DNA from: Paractinoplanes lichenicola
GTDB lineage: Bacteria; Actinomycetota; Actinomycetes; Mycobacteriales; Micromonosporaceae
Reading direction: 5' to 3'
DNA: 64,000 bases
NCBI RefSeq assembly: GCF_016785085.1
Contig: NZ_JAENHO010000003.1
Coordinates: 434,001-498,000 of the forward strand
The translations under genes and the position numbers were made by a program. Shown here piece by piece: positions 33,046 to 40,268 of this stretch; position 1 is the first letter of the stretch, and each line of letters opens with the position of its first letter. The notes under the pieces are model-generated. The model was not told the origin of the DNA and ran no database searches. It saw only the letters and a program-made list of their open reading frames with translations.

Positions 33046-34038
33046 CTACCTCGTGCCGCAATCGATTTGCGGGAGCTCGTCCACGGTCTGCCCACCGAGC
33101 AGCGCGATGTCCTGGTCGAGCACGGAGATCGAGGCGCCGCTCTCCTCGGGCCGGGGCTCCGGGCAGGCCTTGCGGCCGAGGGGCACGCAGAGCCCAAGAC
33201 GCCTCTCGTCGCAGCGGTCGCCGTGCGCACGGTCGAAGCCGCGCCGGGCGCCGAACGCGATCACGCGATGCTGCGGCTGCCGGGTGACGGTGATGTCCAT
33301 GAGCTTGCGGTCGGTCTCCCGGCCGTCGGTCAGCGTGACCAGGTAGCGCAGTGTCTCCTCGCCCGTCACGCCCGCGGCCTGCACCTTCTGGACCCCGCGG
33401 GGCAGAAAGGGGTCGCGGACGTATCGCGTCTGGAACGGGACGTCGCGCGTCTCGGTGTCGGTGCGCGTCGTGACCTGCGGCTGCGACGGGGCGGCGGCCG
33501 TGCCGGAGTACGAGCCCGATCCCGCGCCCGAGTTCGTGACGGCGGGCGGCTTCTGCGCGGCGGGTGGCGCGATCGGCTTGGCCGGCGCCTGCCGGGGAGT
33601 GCCCGGCTCCTGCTTCGGCGCGCGGGTGGCGGTGCGATCTGCCTTGTCGGAGATGCGCGGGAGACCGGCGGCTTGTCCGGCGGCTTGCCCGGCGGCGTGC
33701 CCGGCCGGCAGGTGCGGGGGCTCGGCGGCGAACGCGGCCGGCGGTGGCATGGGCACGCTGCCGGGCTCGGCGGTGGCGATGCCGATGCCTGAGCCGGGCT
33801 CGGGTGCGGCCGCCCCGGTGCCGGTGCCGGCGGCATCGCCGACGGCGGTCACGATCCGGGGCGCGTCGGGGTCGTCCCCGGTCAGGGCGGCGATCCCGGC
33901 CACGCCGCCGCCGATCACGATGAGCAACGCGCTCGCGCCGACGGTCATCCGGACGCCGAACGGCAGCCGGGCCCACCAAGACTTTCGTGGCATTTCGAGC
34001 AAATGCTGAAGAGAGTCACTAGTTGTCTGGTTTTGCAC
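33046..34038 (-). CDS. Membrane-anchored G5-domain protein
   Basis: The protein has a single membrane helix (about 34-54), a long Pro/Ala/Gly-rich linker (about 60-190), and then about 75 residues resembling a G5 domain: DVPFQTRYVRDPFLPRG, GVTGEETLRYLVTLTDGRE and VTRQPQHRVIAFG. G5 domains are found in wall-associated proteins such as Rpf and are thought to bind N-acetylglucosamine. The C-terminal tail of about 60 residues contains four Cys. A shorter start at ATG 33993 is possible. Confidence 0.7.
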   Translation of the reverse strand: MQNQTTSDSLQHLLEMPRKSWWARLPFGVRMTVGASALLIVIGGGVAGIAALTGDDPDAPRIVTAVGDAAGTGTGAAAPEPGSGIGIATAEPGSVPMPPPAAFAAEPPHLPAGHAAGQAAGQAAGLPRISDKADRTATRAPKQEPGTPRQAPAKPIAPPAAQKPPAVTNSGAGSGSYSGTAAAPSQPQVTTRTDTETRDVPFQTRYVRDPFLPRGVQKVQAAGVTGEETLRYLVTLTDGRETDRKLMDITVTRQPQHRVIAFGARRGFDRAHGDRCDERRLGLCVPLGRKACPEPRPEESGASISVLDQDIALLGGQTVDELPQIDCGTR

Positions 34039-34055
34039 CCAAGCATTGTGCGCCG

Positions 34056-34088
34056 CGGCCCCCGGGATGCAAGCACCTCCGGGGGCCG
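34056..34088 (-). terminator. Terminator hairpin downstream of the FMN reductase gene, 10-bp perfect stem
   Basis: CGGCCCCCGG at 34056-34065 pairs with 34079-34088 across a 13-nt loop. The T-run is on the plus-strand side, so it may work in both directions. A second short hairpin (CGCCC-N5-GGGCG) lies at about 34109-34123. Confidence 0.6.
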
Positions 34089-34129
34089 TTTGGTCATTTA
34101 CGCCCTTTTCGGGCGGTCTTGCGTTACCT

Positions 34130-34693
34130 TCAGGCGCCCTTGCGGACGGTCTCGAGGGCCTTGCTCCACTGCACCGTCTGGTCGAGCACCGCGCCGAGGG
34201 CCTGCTCCTGGCGCTCGCTCGGCAGGAACGTGCTGTAGTTCTCGAAGTCGGTCGCGAGCGACAGCAGGACCTGGGCGCGCACGTCCGCGATCATGAGCTC
34301 GCCGGCGATCAGCCGCAGGTGCTCGACGGCGCGGGCGCCACCGACCGAGCCGTAACCGACGAAGCCGGCGGCCTTGTTGTTCCACTCCTTGAAGAGGAAG
34401 TCGATCGCGTTCTTGAGCGCACCCGAGGTGGAGTGGTTGTACTCCGGGGTCACGAAGACGAAGCCGTCGAACGAGTCGATCTTCTTGGCCCACTCGATGG
34501 TGTGCGGCTGGCTGTACTGGCCCATCGACGGCGGGATGGCCTCGTCGAGGTGGGGGAGGTTGTAGTCGAGGAGGTCGACCAGCTCGAACTCGGCGTCGGT
34601 GCGTTTGGCGGCGACGTCGTAGACCCACTTGGCCACGGCCTCGCCGTTGCGGCCCGGGCGGGTGCTGCCGAGGATGATTCCGATCTTGGTCAT
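34130..34693 (-). CDS. NADPH-dependent FMN reductase
   Basis: This flavodoxin-fold enzyme reduces FMN or quinones with NADPH. The FMN-phosphate motif GSTRPGRNGEAVAKWV is at residues 9-24, and the conserved TPEYNHSTSGALKNAID segment at about 81-97 completes the flavin site. The length of 187 residues is typical. It is divergent from a MarR regulator whose operator lies between the two genes, so expression probably responds to quinones, oxidants or aromatic compounds. Confidence 0.92.
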   Translation of the reverse strand: MTKIGIILGSTRPGRNGEAVAKWVYDVAAKRTDAEFELVDLLDYNLPHLDEAIPPSMGQYSQPHTIEWAKKIDSFDGFVFVTPEYNHSTSGALKNAIDFLFKEWNNKAAGFVGYGSVGGARAVEHLRLIAGELMIADVRAQVLLSLATDFENYSTFLPSERQEQALGAVLDQTVQWSKALETVRKGA

Positions 34694-34744
34694 GATCTTC
34701 CTTGCCTTTGGGGATGTCGCGCCGGTGTGTGTCCTTGCGCTCTA

Positions 34745-34764
34745 ACTTGCTTCGTCAAACAACT
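34745..34764. promoter_or_regulatory. MarR-type operator ACTTGCTT-N4-AAACAACT
   Basis: The arms match at six of eight positions. The site lies between the divergent FMN reductase and MarR genes, 51 nt upstream of the reductase start. Confidence 0.5.
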
Positions 34765-34782
34765 ATTCCGGCACGCGCCGCC

Positions 34783-34788
34783 TACGAT
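34783..34788 (+). promoter_or_regulatory. -10 element TACGAT of the MarR gene
   Basis: The hexamer ends 7 nt before ATG 34796. Confidence 0.4.
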
Positions 34789-34795
34789 CAATGTC

Positions 34796-35275
34796 ATGTC
34801 CGCCACATCACCCGATCCGGCGTTGCCGCCGGGTCTCCACGCGCTCTCGGCGAGCGAAGAGGCGGTCATGCGGGCATTCGGCCGGATCCTGCTCGTGCTG
34901 CCCCGCGCGATGAACGCCGACCTCGAAGCCGAGCAGCGCATGTCGCTGAGCGAATACAGCGTGCTGCGACACCTGTCAGAATCCCCGCACGGCCGCATGC
35001 GGATGAGCGAATTGGCGCAGGCGTGCGACATGTCACTCAGCGGCATGACCAGGCTGGCCGCGAAGCTGGAGACGCTCGGCTTCGTCAAGCGCGTCAAATG
35101 CGACGAGGACGCCCGCGGCTGGAACGCCGTGCTGACCGACAAGGGGCTGGCCCGGCTGCGCGAGGCGTGGCCCGCTCACCTGGGCAGCGTGCGCCGGCAC
35201 ATCTTCGACCACCTGGGCGATCTGGACCTCGACGCGCTGGCCCGGACCCTCAACAAGATCGCCGGAGATTCCTAG
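34796..35275 (+). CDS. MarR family transcriptional regulator
   Basis: The winged helix-turn-helix is visible: SLSEYSVLRHLSES, MRMSELAQACDMSLSGMTRLAAKLETLGFVKR and a wing ending DARGWNAVLTDKG. Flanking helices form the dimer interface. The length from ATG 34796 is 159 residues. It is divergent from the FMN reductase and probably represses it and itself. It shares a CTAG stop overlap with the convergent TetR gene. Confidence 0.9.
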   Translation: MSATSPDPALPPGLHALSASEEAVMRAFGRILLVLPRAMNADLEAEQRMSLSEYSVLRHLSESPHGRMRMSELAQACDMSLSGMTRLAAKLETLGFVKRVKCDEDARGWNAVLTDKGLARLREAWPAHLGSVRRHIFDHLGDLDLDALARTLNKIAGDS

Positions 35276-35868
35276 CCCGAGACACCTAGCCCGTACGCCG
35301 CCAGGGCCGTGTCGAGCATGCGTTCCTGGTCGGCCGCGGGGTAGTGCGAGGGGTCGGCGGCGGCAAACGCGGCCACGCCCTCGGCCATCGCGATCAGGCC
35401 CAGCGCGGCCGGCTTGACCTGCGCCGGCGTCCAATCCGGGGCGGACGCCGCGACCAGCCGCTCGATGCGGGCCCGCCACGACCGGTTGTGCCGCCGGTGC
35501 ATCGTGATGAGCTCACCGTCCGACACCGCGGCGGCGAGGAACCCCATCCAGACCACGCTGTCGGTCACCGTCTCGGGGTCGGTCGCCAGCCCCCGATGCA
35601 GGACGGCCCGCAGCGCCTCCCGCGGTGTCGCGGCGTCGGCCTCGAGCGCGTCGACCCGTACGCGGCTCTTCTCGTGCAGCAACTCGCGCGCATGCAGCAG
35701 CAGCGCGCGCCGATTGGGGAAACGATGCATGACGAGCCCCGTCGTGCATCCGGCGGCCGCGGCCACCGCCCGTACGGTCAATTTCTCCAGGCCCTGATGC
35801 GCCAGCACATCCCACACCGCGCGCGACAGCGCTTCCCCCTGAGCCGGCCGATCCGCCGTCCGTGCCAT
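35272..35868 (-). CDS. TetR family transcriptional regulator
   Basis: The helix-turn-helix LTVRAVAAAAGCTTGLVMHRF lies at about residues 29-49 and a helical ligand domain follows, 198 residues in total. ATG 35868 is preceded by GGAG at 6 nt. The gene is divergent from a GNAT acetyltransferase, with two tandem palindromes just upstream of its start, so it probably represses both. Confidence 0.88.
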   Translation of the reverse strand: MARTADRPAQGEALSRAVWDVLAHQGLEKLTVRAVAAAAGCTTGLVMHRFPNRRALLLHARELLHEKSRVRVDALEADAATPREALRAVLHRGLATDPETVTDSVVWMGFLAAAVSDGELITMHRRHNRSWRARIERLVAASAPDWTPAQVKPAALGLIAMAEGVAAFAAADPSHYPAADQERMLDTALAAYGLGVSG

Positions 35869-35878
35869 GCGCTCCATC

Positions 35879-35907
35879 GTAACAGGTGTTACCGTAACGT
35901 CTGTTAC
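35879..35907. promoter_or_regulatory. Tandem TetR operators GTAACAGGTGTTAC and GTAACGTCTGTTAC
   Basis: The first 14-bp site is a perfect palindrome, the second has perfect 5-bp outer arms, and one base separates them. They start 10 bp from the TetR ATG, in front of both divergent genes. Confidence 0.7.
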
Positions 35908-35931
35908 GCCGCTCTCGCGCCGGGGGAAGTC

Positions 35932-36384
35932 ATGACCATGATCGAGGAACGCCCGTGGGACGACCCCGCCGGGTCGTCGCTGCGCCGAGCCCAGGAAACC
36001 GAGCTCGACCTTCGCTACGGCCTCGGCAACCACGAGCCCGGCCCGCTCCCGTCGGCCGCCGACATCGACGTCTTCCTGGTCGCCCTGACCGACGACGGCC
36101 ACCCCCTGGGCTGTGGCGCCCTGCGGCGGCTGTCACCCACGAGCGCCGAGATCAAGCGCATGTACGTCACCCCGCCGGCCCGCGGCACCGGGGTATCCAC
36201 CGCCATCCTGCGCGCCCTGGAAGCCGCCGCCCTGACCCGCGGCTGGACCACAATGCGCCTGGAAACCGGCCCCGGCCAGCCCGACGCGATCCGCTTCTAC
36301 GAACGCGAGGGCTACAAGCAGATCCCCCTCTACGGCCACTACATCGGCTCCGACATCTCGGTCTGCTACGAACGCACCCTCTGA
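35932..36384 (+). CDS. GNAT family N-acetyltransferase
   Basis: The acetyl-CoA-binding motif A reads IKRMYVTPPARGTGVSTAIL at about 80-99, followed by LETGPGQPDAIRFYEREGY. The length is 150 residues and the ATG has GGGGGAAG upstream. The substrate is unknown. The divergent TetR and the tandem operator suggest regulated expression, for instance in resistance or detoxification. Its 3' end overlaps the likely end of the TIR gene. Confidence 0.88.
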   Translation: MTMIEERPWDDPAGSSLRRAQETELDLRYGLGNHEPGPLPSAADIDVFLVALTDDGHPLGCGALRRLSPTSAEIKRMYVTPPARGTGVSTAILRALEAAALTRGWTTMRLETGPGQPDAIRFYEREGYKQIPLYGHYIGSDISVCYERTL

Positions 36385-36911
36385 GGCTCACCCTCCAAGA
36401 CGGCCAGCACCATGTCGACCAAGTCGGTGGCGCCCTGGTCGCGAATCTCGCGGGCCATGGCTTTCCGGTGCGGGGTGGCCGAGCCCGCACAGGCGTCACC
36501 CTGTCCCGTTGACGCGCCGGCACCGTCCCGCCCGGTGCGGCGAGGTCGTTCAGCTCCTTGGCGCGGGCGGCCACGATTGAGAGCTGCCGCTCCCACACGT
36601 CACCTTGGACGATCGGCGGCAGCGCGTCCTCCGGCAACGACGCCTCGGCCAGATACACGACGATCGGGACGTGCGCGCCCCAGAACGCGCCCAGCTCGGC
36701 CCCGCACCAGCTCGACGCCACCGACCGTTGGGTGGCGACGAAGACGCACACCGAACACGACTTCACCGCGGCCCGCAACTGCTCCCGCAACGACGCGCCC
36801 GCTTTGATCTCGGAAGGCCGCCAGTAGGGCACGTGGCCATGGTCGAGCCAATCGGCGACATTCTGGAACTCGGGTTTGTTGTCGAACGAGTGGCTGATGA
36901 AGACCGTCATC
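36366..36911 (-). CDS. TIR-domain protein, probable NADase, with disturbed reading frame near its 3' end
   Basis: The ATG at 36911 has GGAGGGGG upstream. Residues 1-125 form a bacterial TIR domain: TVFISHSFDNK at 2-12, the conserved SSWCGAE with putative NADase Glu72, and AHVPIVVYLAE at 79-89. After ELNDL (about 124) the frame continues into an unlikely Arg/Pro/Trp-rich sequence down to 36167, antisense to the GNAT gene. In the alternative frame a good helical end, MAREIRDQGATDLVDMVLAV, runs to a stop at 36366-36368. I therefore infer an indel around 36480-36545, or a recoding event. Next to a deoxyribosyltransferase-like gene it suggests a defence role. Confidence 0.7.
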
Positions 36912-37000
36912 GCGACCCCCTCCGTACGGCCGGTCCGGACGATATCGATCCCCGAGCCGGATCGACACCGCCGCAAAGTGATCGACATCGGCCAATCGGT

Positions 37001-37138
37001 CGACCGGGAACCCGTTACTTCGTACCCGGCTCCAAGGTCTGGGTGTTGCCGATCCGATGGGGTGACGGCGACGCCGCCGACGACTGGAGGTGGGTGGAAA
37101 GCCGGCACCAAGAAGCCCGGCCGCCTCGGACGATCGCG
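37001..37138 (+). pseudogene. Truncated, frameshifted duplicate of the gene at 38725-39561
   Basis: Translated on the plus strand, 37001-37084 gives RPGTRYFVPGSKVWVLPIRW followed by GDGD, closely matching residues about 27-50 of the protein at 38725 (RPGTRHFVPGAKVWVMPVVW, GDGG). After that the match continues only weakly and in another frame, and it ends where the deoxyribosyltransferase-like gene begins. No N-terminal part is recognisable upstream. It is a remnant. Confidence 0.65.
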
Positions 37139-37140
37139 AG

Positions 37141-37596
37141 TCAGCGGCGCCCGGCCAGGATGTTCGCGGCGGCGCAGGTCGATTCCAGGTCGGGGTGGAC
37201 GTGGAGGCCGGGGCGGGCGAGGCCGAGCTGCTGGACGACGTCGAAGCGGCGTTCGTAACGCGGGTCGGCGCCGACCGCGAGCGGCTTGTCCGAGGCGGCC
37301 CAGCGGCCCAGCTCGTACAGCACGATCGGTTGCGTCGTCTCGAACGAGAACCAGAACAGAATGGCGTCGGCCCGCGCGAGCTGGTCGAACTCCCAGCGGA
37401 TCTGCCGGGCGCCCGCGGTGTCGTCGCCCATCGGAAACTGCGCCCGCCGCGGGTTGTAGACGGCCGGCCAGACCGGACGCAGGTGCTCGATGGCCTCCCG
37501 CTGCCAGTCACGGACGCCGCTGATGCCCCCGGCCAGAAAGATGCCCGGCCGGGGCGGTGACTCCGGCCGCTCCGGGGCGACGATCACCACCGTCAT
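37141..37596 (-). CDS. Nucleoside 2-deoxyribosyltransferase-like protein, copy B
   Basis: This 151-residue protein has the same motifs as copy A (22510-22962): [22 protein letters not shown] and YELGRW with the likely nucleophilic Glu. Differences from copy A are about eight substitutions, mostly at the two ends, and one extra residue near the N terminus. DNA similarity is confined almost exactly to the coding region. It lies 229 nt upstream of the TIR gene on the same strand, and both its flanks are truncated genes, so it looks recently inserted or converted. Confidence 0.85.
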   Translation of the reverse strand: MTVVIVAPERPESPPRPGIFLAGGISGVRDWQREAIEHLRPVWPAVYNPRRAQFPMGDDTAGARQIRWEFDQLARADAILFWFSFETTQPIVLYELGRWAASDKPLAVGADPRYERRFDVVQQLGLARPGLHVHPDLESTCAAANILAGRR

Positions 37597-37814
37597 CGGG
37601 CGGGCCGGGAGCCGGCGGCGTGGCGCATGGCGAACCATAGGTGGTTCGACCGGCAGGCCGCCACGCGTCGGGGTTCTTCGCCTACCAGGCCATCGTGTCC
37701 GGCGGTGTAGGTGCCGTCGGCCCGGAAAGCCGCCGAGCCGAAGCTCAGCAGCGAATGGCGACCGGGGATCGGCCCATCAGTCTCGACATCCGTACTCACG
37801 TAGATCTCAGCCAC
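37597..37814 (-). pseudogene. N-terminal fragment of a DnaQ-like 3'-5' exonuclease
   Basis: From GTG 37814 the sequence starts [16 protein letters not shown] and [10 protein letters not shown], which is the N terminus and metal-binding DxE motif of actinobacterial RNase AS-like exonucleases. Similarity stops after about 40 residues; the remaining frame is unrelated and runs into copy B. The rest of the gene (catalytic core, about 130 residues) is absent. Confidence 0.65.
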
Positions 37815-37959
37815 GCGCGGACGGTAGCCGACTAGCGGCTCGCGCACCGTCCTGATCACCGCTGCTGGCTCGAAGATCTACGCGGGCGACGACGGCGAAC
37901 GGGTGAGTCGGACAGGTTGTGCGACTGGCGCTGCCACCTGCGGATTCAGGATGGCCGGC

Positions 37960-38070
37960 ATGGTCGGATGGGTGCTGGTCGTGGGGGTGATCGCCGCGTT
38001 CGGGGCCGTTTTCTGGGTGGGTGAGCGGCTGATCGGGCCGGACGGTCGCGAGGAGCTCGAGCAGATGTGA
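37960..38070 (+). CDS. Small single-pass membrane protein, 36 residues
   Basis: ATG 37960 follows AGGA at 8 nt; an ATG at 37951 is also in frame. The peptide has one hydrophobic helix (WVLVVGVIAAFGAVFWVG) and a charged tail (ERLIGPDGREELEQM). The ribosome binding site, helix and tail make it plausible, but it is short and unrecognised. Confidence 0.45.
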   Translation: MVGWVLVVGVIAAFGAVFWVGERLIGPDGREELEQM

Positions 38071-38113
38071 GGCGGGGGCTGATTCTCGCGGGGAAAACCG
38101 GTAAGACCGAGGG

Positions 38114-38665
38114 ATGCGACCTCGAGCCGGTGAAGTTCTGCATTTCAGTGAGGATCCGACTATCGCCCGGTTCGTGCCGCACGTGGCGCCGACCTCGGTG
38201 GAGGCCGAGGCGTACGTCTGGGCTGTGGGTTTCGACCGCGCCCCGGATTACTGGTTTCCCCGGCAGTGTCCGCGGGCCATGGCCTGGGTGGTCGAGGAAA
38301 CGTCCGATCAGGACCGTGAGCGCATCGTCGGGGCCGGCTGCGGGGTCAGGGTGCATGCGGTCGAGTTCGGGTGGTTGGAGGCTATCCGTACGGCGAAGCT
38401 TTTCGCCTATCGCCTGCCGGCCGGGCCGTTCCGGCCGATCGCCGCGCCGGGGTCGGCGCCGCACGCGATGGTCGCCACCGAGGCGGTGGAGCCGCTGGGC
38501 CCGCCCGACCCGGTCGGTGACCTGTTCGCCCTGCACGCGGAGGCCGGCATTCAGTTGCGCGTGCTCGACAACCTGTGGCCGTTCTGGGACGAGGTCGTCC
38601 GGAGCACGCTCGGGTTCAGCGGGATCCGGCTGCGCAACGCCCGGCCCCAGCCGGCCGCGACGTGA
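38114..38665 (+). CDS. Hypothetical protein, DUF6886-like
   Basis: The 183-residue protein contains LHFSEDPTIARFVPHVAPT, YVWAVGFDRAPDYWFPRQCPR and WVVEET segments which match my memory of the DUF6886 family, whose function is unknown. It is soluble with no signal peptide. The His and Asp in LHFSEDP and the YWFPR segment are likely functional. No close operon partner is evident. Confidence 0.65.
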   Translation: MRPRAGEVLHFSEDPTIARFVPHVAPTSVEAEAYVWAVGFDRAPDYWFPRQCPRAMAWVVEETSDQDRERIVGAGCGVRVHAVEFGWLEAIRTAKLFAYRLPAGPFRPIAAPGSAPHAMVATEAVEPLGPPDPVGDLFALHAEAGIQLRVLDNLWPFWDEVVRSTLGFSGIRLRNARPQPAAT

Positions 38666-38724
38666 GCGTGCGGCCGCGCGGATATTGAGCGGAGGCCGGC
38701 GGCCGAAACTGGTTCAATCGTCGG

Positions 38725-39561
38725 GTGGACGAACCCTTGACCTGGAGCGTCGTCGCCAACGTCAGCCGGGATGCCTACACGCCGCAGCGCGGCAAGGCCA
38801 AGCGGCCCGGCACGCGCCACTTTGTTCCGGGCGCCAAAGTCTGGGTGATGCCGGTGGTGTGGGGCGACGGCGGCGATCAGCGCTATGTGGTCGGAACCCG
38901 GCGGGGCACGGGTGGCCGTCACCTCATCCGGCTGGTGCTGAACACCGACCGCCTCGTGAACTTTTCCGTCAAGCCCGTCCACAGCCCGGCCGTCTACGCC
39001 GCGATGGGCCAGCCCCACTATGCCGACGTGGCCCCGACGCTCTATCTGGATCGCGAGCACGCGCAGCACTCGGCGGACGCCTGGAAGTGGGACCGGACCC
39101 GGCGGCCGCATCTCGGGCTGTGGGAGTTCGATTCCGGCATGCACAACGCGGATGAGGAGTGCGCGTTCTGCGACGGCCGGGACGCGGCCCAGGCGGGCGA
39201 GGAAGCCATCAACCCGTACGAGGTGCCGATCGCGGAGAACGAGGGCTCGGTCGACTGGTGGAGCACGGACCACGGTCTGTGGCGGGCGGGCTGGCTCACC
39301 GAGAAGGACATCGTCAACCCGAACCGGCTCGACGATCTCGCGCTGCGGCTCCTCGGTTTCGCCCGCAACAGGGCCCGCCGCCGCGCGGAACTGCTGGCGG
39401 AGGCCGTCGCGGGCCGGACGCTGGCCGAGTTGCAGGCCGACGGCTACGGACGGGATCGGCTCCGGTTCGTGCGGGGCGATCGCCGGCCACGCCGGCTCGA
39501 CGGCATCGTGCAGGCGTGGCTCGACGACGATGACCGAGTCGTGCGAACCCAGTCCGGCTGA
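38725..39561 (+). CDS. Hypothetical protein, parent of the truncated copy at 37.0 kb
   Basis: I do not recognise this 278-residue protein. It has a GTG start, an N-terminal beta-rich part (TWSVVANVSRDAY, RHFVPGAKVWVMPVVWGDGG), a Trp-rich middle (LGLWEFDSGMHN, SVDWWSTDHGLWRAGW) with a CAFC pair near 145, and a basic helical C terminus. It is soluble. A decayed duplicate of residues about 27-50 lies 1.7 kb upstream on the same strand. It lies beside a toxin-antitoxin pair. Confidence 0.65.
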   Translation: MDEPLTWSVVANVSRDAYTPQRGKAKRPGTRHFVPGAKVWVMPVVWGDGGDQRYVVGTRRGTGGRHLIRLVLNTDRLVNFSVKPVHSPAVYAAMGQPHYADVAPTLYLDREHAQHSADAWKWDRTRRPHLGLWEFDSGMHNADEECAFCDGRDAAQAGEEAINPYEVPIAENEGSVDWWSTDHGLWRAGWLTEKDIVNPNRLDDLALRLLGFARNRARRRAELLAEAVAGRTLAELQADGYGRDRLRFVRGDRRPRRLDGIVQAWLDDDDRVVRTQSG

Positions 39562-39567
39562 CCGGTC

Positions 39568-39963
39568 CTACACCGCCACCAGCCGGACGCGGCCACCGCA
39601 CAGCTTGGCCATGTCGTCGACGTCGGAGGTCAGGATCGCCGCCGGTGCGGGCAGCCGCAGCGCCACCTCGGCGACCATGGCATCGATGGCGTACTTGTGT
39701 CCGTGCAGGCCCGCCGTTTTCAGCAGCCCCGCGCTTCGACGAGCGGTCTCCTTCGTCACCGCCTCGACTCGGATCCGGGACAACAGCCAGGTCAGTCGCG
39801 CGATGTCCACACCGGAGTGGGAAACCTCGATGATCGTGGCGGCGGAGATGGCCACGTCGGCCCCGTCACGCTCGACCTGCTCGAGCAGCCGTAGCACCTT
39901 GCGATCCCGGTCGATCCAGCCCGAGAAGCCCTGTGAGTCGAGCACCACCGACTCAAGGCTCAC
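39568..39963 (-). CDS. PIN-domain toxin, VapC-like
   Basis: VapC toxins are RNases that cut tRNA or rRNA. The acidic residues of the PIN site are present: Asp9 in VVLDSQG, Glu46 in ATIIEVSHS, Asp94 in YAIDAMVAE and Asp114/Asp116 in LTSDVDD. The length of 131 residues is normal. Its start overlaps the antitoxin stop by 4 nt. Confidence 0.85.
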   Translation of the reverse strand: MSLESVVLDSQGFSGWIDRDRKVLRLLEQVERDGADVAISAATIIEVSHSGVDIARLTWLLSRIRVEAVTKETARRSAGLLKTAGLHGHKYAIDAMVAEVALRLPAPAAILTSDVDDMAKLCGGRVRLVAV

Positions 39964-40199
39964 GCCGCTTGCCCCGTGGCCTCGGTCCCGTGCAGGAGTG
40001 TCCGGGCCTCGGCCATCTCCTCGTCGGTGAAGGCGCCGAACTCGCCTTGATAGCGATCCAGATCCTCCCGCAGGAGCCGGCGCCGCTCGGCCCGCTCGGC
40101 CAACTCGGTGAGATAGCCGGAGACGTTATCGGTGTGCGACTTCATGCTCTCCAGCAGTTCCACCGGCAGTGTGATGGTGACCTTCTTCGTGCCTCCCAT
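39960..40199 (-). CDS. Ribbon-helix-helix antitoxin, VapB-like
   Basis: The N terminus KKVTITLPVELLESMKSH is a ribbon-helix-helix DNA-binding motif and the C-terminal 40 residues are charged and should wrap the toxin. The length is 79 residues. The operator palindromes lie directly upstream and the -10 ends 6 nt before the ATG, so the pair is probably autoregulated. Confidence 0.82.
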   Translation of the reverse strand: MGGTKKVTITLPVELLESMKSHTDNVSGYLTELAERAERRRLLREDLDRYQGEFGAFTDEEMAEARTLLHGTEATGQAA

Positions 40200-40205
40200 G
40201 AGCCG

Positions 40206-40225
40206 ACCATACCACGGTATTACCG
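40206..40225 (-). promoter_or_regulatory. VapBC promoter/operator: TATGGT -10 and overlapping palindromes
   Basis: On the minus strand TATGGT (40211-40206) ends 6 nt before the ATG. CGGTATTACCG (40215-40225, perfect 5-bp arms) and TACC-AC-GGTA (40210-40219) overlap each other and the promoter. Confidence 0.6.
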
Positions 40226-40268
40226 CAATGCGGGGCGATGCCGACGGGGACGGATGCGCGGATCCGGC

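Noticed and set aside
36384..40200. An insertion sequence or integrase in the accessory patch
   Set aside because: No transposase, terminal inverted repeats or tRNA attachment site was seen despite duplications and truncations.
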